The notes beneath the pieces are model-generated. The model ran no database searches, was not told where the DNA came from, and was given only the letters and a program-made list of their open reading frames with translations. Positions 52,359-56,638 of a stretch of DNA of 56,638 bases are shown here, one piece after another (position 1 is the first letter of the stretch; each line of letters starts with the position of its first letter). The stretch lies in NCBI GenBank assembly GCA_903908495.1, contig CAIVSK010000288.1, forward strand, positions 1-56,638. The letters are read 5' to 3'. This stretch comes from Akkermansiaceae bacterium. GTDB lineage: Bacteria; Verrucomicrobiota; Verrucomicrobiia; Verrucomicrobiales; Akkermansiaceae. A program made the translations under genes and the position numbers.

Positions 52359-53609
52359 CTACTCGAAGCGCTCGGCCTGGCCGGTCGCGGCCAGCACCGC
52401 GCGCCAGGCGGGACCGGCGGGATCCACGCACTTCTTTTGTTTTGTCAGCAATTCGATCGGCACATGGATGAACCGGTCGTGGAGCATGCCCACCACCAAC
52501 CCGGTCTTGCCGGCCATGGCGGCATGCGCGGCGTGGCGGGCGAACAAATCACATAACATCGAGTCTTCCGCATCGGCAGGCACGCTGCGGATGATATAAT
52601 TCGGATCAAAGTAGCGCAGCGTCGCCGGGATTTGCGCCGCCTTGAAGTGGGCCTCGATTTTCTCGCGCAAGAACTGGCCGATGTCCTTGAGTTTGGGGTT
52701 GCCCGAGGCGTCGCGTTGTTCCGGGCCTGGCTCTATCAAATCCTGACCGGCTCCCTCGGCCACCACAATGACCGCATGTGCCCGCCGCAGGACGCGCCGT
52801 TCCAGCGCGGCCAACAACCCGCGTTCACCCTCGAGCGTGAACGGGACTTCGGGAATCAGGCAGAAATTCACGTCCTGGCTGGCCACCGTGGCCCCGCCGG
52901 CGATAAAGCCGGCGTTGCGGCCCATCAGTTTGACCAGCGCGATGCCGTTGTGGATGCTGTGGGCCTCGGTGTGGGCGCACTTGAGGATTTTCGAGGCCTC
53001 CTCCACTGCGGTGAAGTAACCGAACGTGCGCGAGACAAACGCCACGTCGTTATCGACCGTCTTGGGGATGCCCACCACAGCCAGCGGGTGGCCGCGGCGG
53101 CGGGCTTCCTGAAACAACTCATTGCCGCCGAGCTGGGTGCCATCCCCGCCAATCGTGAAAAGGATGTTCACCCCGCGTTGGATCAGGTTGTCGACTGCCA
53201 CGCCGATATCCACCGGCCCGCGCGACGTGCCTAACACGGTGCCGCCTTCCTGGTGGATGTCGTCGACAAACTCGGGCGTCATCACCACCGGCTCGGCGCC
53301 GCGCTGCGGATCAAGCCCCTGATAGCCGTTGCGGAATCCCAGGACTTCCTTCACCCCGTAGCTATGGTGCAATTCGAGGAAAATCGAGCGGATGACGTTG
53401 TTCAAGCCGGGGCACAGGCCGCCGCAAGTCACGATCGCTGCCCGCGTCTGCGCCGGTTCGAAAAACAACTTTGCCCGCGGTCCGGCCAACTCGAACAAGT
53501 AGCCCGGATCGGTGCCCACTTCGATGTTTTGTGGAATGCGGGTGTCATCACTGATGGTTAGCGCAAGCGGCGAGGCAAAGCGCGCCGGGCCGAGAGTGGG
53601 GGTGTTCAT
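52359..53609 (-). CDS. 6-phosphofructokinase (plant/Treponema-type, group with GGDGT and PKTVDND)
   Basis: 416 aa. Phosphorylates fructose-6-P in glycolysis. Motifs: IVTCGGLCPGLNNVIRSI, LGTSRGPVDIG, ILFTIGGDGTQLGGNELFQ, VVGIPKTVDNDVAF, KLMGRNAGFIAGGA and CLIPEVPFTLEGERGLL. The combination of Gly in GGDGT (ATP-type) and Lys in PKTVDND (PPi-type) is typical of the ATP-using plant and TP0108-like clade, so ATP is the likely donor, but PPi cannot be excluded by eye. The ATG at 53607-53609 (MNTPTLGPARF) is used; the frame extends to a TTG upstream. Stands alone, convergent with the SPFH pair. Confidence 0.9.
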   Translation of the reverse strand: MNTPTLGPARFASPLALTISDDTRIPQNIEVGTDPGYLFELAGPRAKLFFEPAQTRAAIVTCGGLCPGLNNVIRSIFLELHHSYGVKEVLGFRNGYQGLDPQRGAEPVVMTPEFVDDIHQEGGTVLGTSRGPVDIGVAVDNLIQRGVNILFTIGGDGTQLGGNELFQEARRRGHPLAVVGIPKTVDNDVAFVSRTFGYFTAVEEASKILKCAHTEAHSIHNGIALVKLMGRNAGFIAGGATVASQDVNFCLIPEVPFTLEGERGLLAALERRVLRRAHAVIVVAEGAGQDLIEPGPEQRDASGNPKLKDIGQFLREKIEAHFKAAQIPATLRYFDPNYIIRSVPADAEDSMLCDLFARHAAHAAMAGKTGLVVGMLHDRFIHVPIELLTKQKKCVDPAGPAWRAVLAATGQAERFE

Positions 53610-53763
53610 GGCGGGAAATGGTGAGGCCAAGGTTCATAGGGAGATCCGCCGCAGCTATCAAGACCAAACCTCCAACGCCCGCAATCCAGCATCCAAAATC
53701 AATCACTCCGCATCAATTGCTTCGTGATTGCGCATGCAGCGCTCTGGCCGTGAGGGTCGCTGC

Positions 53764-53796
53764 GTCAGCGGGAGATCCGCTGACCTCTTCGGGAGG
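53764..53796 (+). other. Stacked hairpins just upstream of the cobalamin riboswitch
   Basis: GTCAGCGG-GAGA-TCCGCTGAC and CCTC-TTCG-GGAGG (a UUCG tetraloop hairpin) lie back to back directly before the aptamer. They may be part of the leader RNA or mark the end of something upstream; no U-run follows. Confidence 0.4.
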
Positions 53797-53942
53797 CCCT
53801 TAGCACGGGCAGGAAATCGATGGGGAATCCGGTGCAGGCGCTGGCCACACAATGTGTGGCGGTGGCCCATTCCGGAGCGGTATCGCCACTGTGATTTTTT
53901 GTTGCGCCAGCAGCAAAAACAGCCAGAGCACCAGCCTGAGGG
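53797..53942 (+). promoter_or_regulatory. Cobalamin (adenosylcobalamin-class) riboswitch
   Basis: The conserved core GGGGAATCCGGTGCAGG, the CCATTCCGGAGCGGTATC segment and GCCACTGTGA match the B12 aptamer pattern, and the B12 box is AGCCAGAGCACCAGCCTG (53921-53938). P1 can form between CCCTTAG (53797-53803) and CTGAGGG (53936-53942), 7 pairs with one G-U. A GCCACAC-AAT-GTGTGGC hairpin lies inside. A short GTCTG/CAGAC stem (53955-53971) between the aptamer and the ATG at 53988 could be part of the expression platform controlling translation of the TonB receptor. Confidence 0.85.
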
Positions 53943-53987
53943 GACGTTTCAGATGTCTGCGATCTACAGACTATTGAATACTAACAA

Positions 53988-55829
53988 ATGAGTTACCCTA
54001 AACTGCCTCAACGAGGCCTAAGTAGTTGTGCCTTGGCACTTGCCGCCGTCCTGTTCCCGTTTGCCGCCAGCGGCGAAGTGGAGAGCGAATTGACACCCCT
54101 GGTGGTTTCGGCGTTGCGCATCGAGCAAGCCGCCGCCACCGTCACCTCCAGCGTCACGCTGCTGGATCCACAGGCGCTGCAAGACCGCGGCCTGCTGCAA
54201 TTCCGCGATGCCCTCAATGAGGCGCCCGGCGTCATCGCCACCTCCACCGGCGGCCAGACCGGTGCCTTGGGTGCCTTGTTCATCCGTGGCACGACCAGCG
54301 CGTACTCGCAAGTGGTGGTCGACGGCATGCGGCTGGGCGATTCATCGTCCCAGCTGGGCAATTTCCTCGGTGCCAGCCGGGTTTATGACATCGGCCGGTT
54401 GGAGATTTTGCGCGGCCCGCAAGGGGCGATCTACGGCGGCGAAAGCATCGGTGGGGTGCTGTGGATGGAAACCACCCGCGGCAGCGGCACGCCCCACGGA
54501 TCGGTCACCGCCGAGGGAGGCTCGTTCGGCTCGTTTTCCATCAATGCCATGCACCAGGGTGAAGTCGGCCCGCTGTCGTACTTCCTGTCCGGCGGCTACG
54601 AGGAAACCGCCAACGACGCGCCTAACCAGTACTTCAGTCAGACCCAGGCCGCCCTGCGCGTGGAGGCCAAGCTCAACGACGTCTGGTCGCTGGGCACCAC
54701 CTACCGCGGGTTTGACAATTTCTATGAAAACGGCACCGCTTCCGATGACCGGGTCAATGAGGCGCTGGCCACGGTGCATGCCACCGGGGTCATCTCGGAC
54801 CGCTGGACCACGCGCTTCAACGCGGGCTTGCAGCAGGAATCCTACGACAGCGATTACCACACCGGGAACTATGGCAACGACATGCAGGCGGCGGCCATTT
54901 CCACCGATCAGCGCATCGTCATCAACGAGCAACTGCTGCTCCTGGCCAACGCGTTTTTCCATCACAATACCTATCAGAGCTCTTCGGTCGACGCGTACTC
55001 CAACAGCCGCAGCGACAACTCGTGCAACCGCTACGGCGCGGGGGCCGCGCTGGAGTGGACGCCCACCCCGGAACTCACCGCCAGTGGCGCGCTGCGCTGG
55101 GAAGATTATGATACCTTCGGCAGCGAGCTGACCTGGCGCGTCGGCTCGGCGTACAACCTAACCAAAACAGGCACCACCTTCCGCGGCGGCCTCGGCACCT
55201 CGTTCCGCACGCCCACCTTCCTCGACCTGTATGGCTCCACCTGGGGCGACCCGAATCCGAATCTCGCGGCCGAGCGGGCGCTGGGCTGGGATCTGGGCAT
55301 CGTGCAAAAACTCACCGAGCACCACCAGGTCGAACTCACGTGGTTCCGCAATCAGATCCAGGACCAAATCAAGTTCATCTCATACCCGTTTCCAAGCTGG
55401 ATGGGCCAATCCCTCAACATCCCCGGCACCACCACCACCCAAGGCCTGGAGGCCGCCCTCAATGGCTCCTGGCTCGAGCGCACCCTCGCCTACCGCGTGG
55501 CCTGGACCCTGCTGGACAAGAGCCTGGCCGATCAGCCCCGCAATGCCGTCACCGCCTCCATCGATTGGAAACCCAGCGCCCCATCGATGATCGGCATCGG
55601 GCTCAGCCACTTGTCCGAGCACTCGTGGGGTGGCGACCCGATCGCCGGCTACACCTTGGCGCGCATCTACGGGTCCTATCAACTAACCGACAAAATCAAG
55701 CTCCACGCCCGCGTCGAAAACCTGTTCGATGAGAACTATCAATTATCCAACCCGTCCCGGGCCTGGGGCGGCACCCCGATCCAAGGCGCGGGCAGCGGGA
55801 TATATTCCGGGTTGACCTTCGATTGGTAG
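53988..55829 (+). CDS. TonB-dependent outer-membrane receptor, BtuB-like (cobalamin uptake)
   Basis: 613 aa, the size of E. coli BtuB. Signal peptide (CALALAAVLFPFAASGEV), TonB-box-like LTPLVVSALR, plug domain (PQALQDRGLLQFRDALNEAP; GALFIRGTTSAYSQVVVDGM; VYDIGRLEILRGPQGAIYGG) and a 22-strand-type barrel (FRTPTFLDLYGSTWGDPNPN; GLEAALNGSWLERTLAYRVA; HARVENLFDENYQLSNPSRA). It ends in an aromatic residue (YSGLTFDW), as barrel proteins do for BamA recognition. The cobalamin riboswitch in its leader makes corrinoid the probable ligand. No btuCDF transporter genes are adjacent. The gene stands alone, with a hairpin 50 bp after its stop. Confidence 0.9.
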   Translation: MSYPKLPQRGLSSCALALAAVLFPFAASGEVESELTPLVVSALRIEQAAATVTSSVTLLDPQALQDRGLLQFRDALNEAPGVIATSTGGQTGALGALFIRGTTSAYSQVVVDGMRLGDSSSQLGNFLGASRVYDIGRLEILRGPQGAIYGGESIGGVLWMETTRGSGTPHGSVTAEGGSFGSFSINAMHQGEVGPLSYFLSGGYEETANDAPNQYFSQTQAALRVEAKLNDVWSLGTTYRGFDNFYENGTASDDRVNEALATVHATGVISDRWTTRFNAGLQQESYDSDYHTGNYGNDMQAAAISTDQRIVINEQLLLLANAFFHHNTYQSSSVDAYSNSRSDNSCNRYGAGAALEWTPTPELTASGALRWEDYDTFGSELTWRVGSAYNLTKTGTTFRGGLGTSFRTPTFLDLYGSTWGDPNPNLAAERALGWDLGIVQKLTEHHQVELTWFRNQIQDQIKFISYPFPSWMGQSLNIPGTTTTQGLEAALNGSWLERTLAYRVAWTLLDKSLADQPRNAVTASIDWKPSAPSMIGIGLSHLSEHSWGGDPIAGYTLARIYGSYQLTDKIKLHARVENLFDENYQLSNPSRAWGGTPIQGAGSGIYSGLTFDW

Positions 55830-56147
55830 TAGGCGCGTTAGAAACCAGCCACCGCCGCCGCTTGTCCGGGCGGACGGAGCGGCGATCTCCGAATCGCCGC
55901 CGGCCATGGTGAGCCAATGGGTGGTGGGCTAACCGCTCCCCATTGCCACCTCATGGTCCAGGCCGATTCGAAGATCGCCCCTCTCCATGCATCACCAGCC
56001 ATGCCCTGGCTCACGGCGCACAGGGCCATCCGCCCGTCCCCGATTTTCCCACCGCCATCTAACTTTCCACTCGCATCCGGCGGCCATTTGTCGCACTCTC
56101 CGGGTGGTTCGGCGCTGAGGCCGCGCCGCCACCCCCAAACGACCAAG
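55830..56147. other. Intergenic spacer after the TonB receptor
   Basis: CGGCGAT/ATCGCCG at 55880-55899 (7-bp stem) is the likely transcript end of the receptor. The rest contains the promoter of the next gene, not identifiable by eye. No gene or repeat copy seen. Confidence 0.45.
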
Positions 56148-56576
56148 ATGAATACCAAGCTCAATACCCGAGTCATCGCCCTGTTCGCCGTCATCGCCGC
56201 ATCCGCCAGTCTGGCATTCGGTGCCGAAAAACCTGAGATTGCAGCGCAAAAGGCTGCCGAACAATGGCTGGCACTGGTGGATGCCGGCAAGTATGGCGAG
56301 AGCTGGGAAACGGCAGCCGCCTTCTTCAAAGGAGCCGTCACCAAGGACCAGTGGCAGACCTCGATGGTCTCGCTGCGCAAGCCCCTCGGCGATCTGGTCT
56401 CACGCAAACTCAAAACCGCTAAATACACCAAAACCCTCCCCGGTGCTCCCGATGGCGAATACGTGGTCCTGCAGTTCGATACCTCTTTGGCCAACAAAAA
56501 AGAAGCCGTCGAAACCGTCACCCCGCTGCTCGACAAAGACGGCAAGTGGAAGGTGTCGGGCTATTTCATCAAGTGA
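56148..56576 (+). CDS. Small secreted DUF4019-like protein
   Basis: 142 aa with a signal peptide (VIALFAVIAASASLAFGAEK). The mature domain has AAEQWLALVDAGKYGESWET, AAAFFKGAVTKDQWQTSMVS, EYVVLQFDTSLANKKEAVET and DKDGKWKVSGYFIK, matching the NTF2-like DUF4019 pattern (W-LxLVDxGxYxxSW ... W-VxGYFIK). Function unknown; such proteins are small periplasmic or secreted. The start is the ATG at 56148, which opens the signal peptide. It is preceded by the TonB receptor on the same strand with a 318-bp gap, so probably has its own promoter. Confidence 0.82.
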   Translation: MNTKLNTRVIALFAVIAASASLAFGAEKPEIAAQKAAEQWLALVDAGKYGESWETAAAFFKGAVTKDQWQTSMVSLRKPLGDLVSRKLKTAKYTKTLPGAPDGEYVVLQFDTSLANKKEAVETVTPLLDKDGKWKVSGYFIK

Positions 56577-56638
56577 GCCGCGGCCTGGCAGGCAGATTGC
56601 CGCAGATTCGCCAGCGCCCCTGATGCCCATCGGGCCCA

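Overview
The window is GC-rich, gene-dense chromosomal DNA from a Gram-negative, didermic bacterium, most likely a member of Verrucomicrobiota (PVC superphylum). The case rests on a kdsB-pyrG pair in the order known from Chlamydia, CMP-KDO synthesis, a TonB-dependent receptor, a long MoxR/DUF58/VWA/DUF4175/squalene-oxidase-repeat operon typical of Verrucomicrobia and Planctomycetes, an Ala-Lys-Pro histone-H1-like protein with a DUF2934 tail, and many secreted multidomain hydrolases and beta-rich surface proteins. The phylum call is inference from gene content. I see no rRNA, tRNA, CRISPR array, insertion sequence or prophage.

Layout. 1-14.7 kb is mainly housekeeping: kdsB-pyrG, a secreted phosphodiester-glycosidase-like protein with a small zinc-ribbon membrane protein, glmS (with a sigma-54-like promoter), an ompA-like/uroD-like pair, an H1-like protein, hom, rpoZ-smpB, a secreted unknown protein and ilvC. 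15.0-27.4 kb is one co-directional operon: MoxR ATPase, DUF58, a BatA-like VWA protein carrying a PA14 domain, a second VWA-like membrane protein, a giant Ala/Gln-rich DUF4175-type protein and a prenyltransferase/squalene-oxidase-repeat protein. 27.4-34.3 kb is an amino-sugar salvage locus: two secreted GH20 hexosaminidases flank a fusion of an N-acetylhexosamine kinase with MurQ etherase. 34.5-49.9 kb is accessory and almost all on the minus strand: a secreted beta-sandwich protein, a corrinoid-methyltransferase/UroD-like protein, an SGNH esterase, an internally deleted metallophosphatase, a truncated arylsulfotransferase, a 1223-aa fusion of FGE-like, PEBP-like and arylsulfotransferase-like domains, and a 1543-aa secreted protein made of seven ~180-aa repeats marked by the words LRESP and SFFDVF. 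50.1-56.6 kb holds an SPFH pair, a phosphofructokinase, a cobalamin riboswitch with a BtuB-like receptor and a small secreted DUF4019-like protein.

The most unusual feature at DNA level is the content of the intergenic spaces. Several families of short dispersed palindromic elements are built from tandem 7-10 base words in inverted orientation: a four-copy ACGGAT family, a GCAAAG element, a GGATAGTGG element, an AATCTGA array, a three-copy 35-bp hairpin, a 115-bp cruciform and a two-copy ~60-bp element. A ~23-bp palindrome-like motif lies 118-135 bp upstream of three minus-strand secreted-protein genes and could be an operator.

Functional links: amino-sugar metabolism recurs (glmS makes GlcN-6-P; the GH20/kinase-MurQ locus recovers GlcNAc/MurNAc), and CTP from PyrG is the co-substrate of KdsB. 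Corrinoid uptake (riboswitch and BtuB-like receptor) and a MtaA-type corrinoid-linked methyltransferase-like protein occur in the same window, though 16 kb apart.
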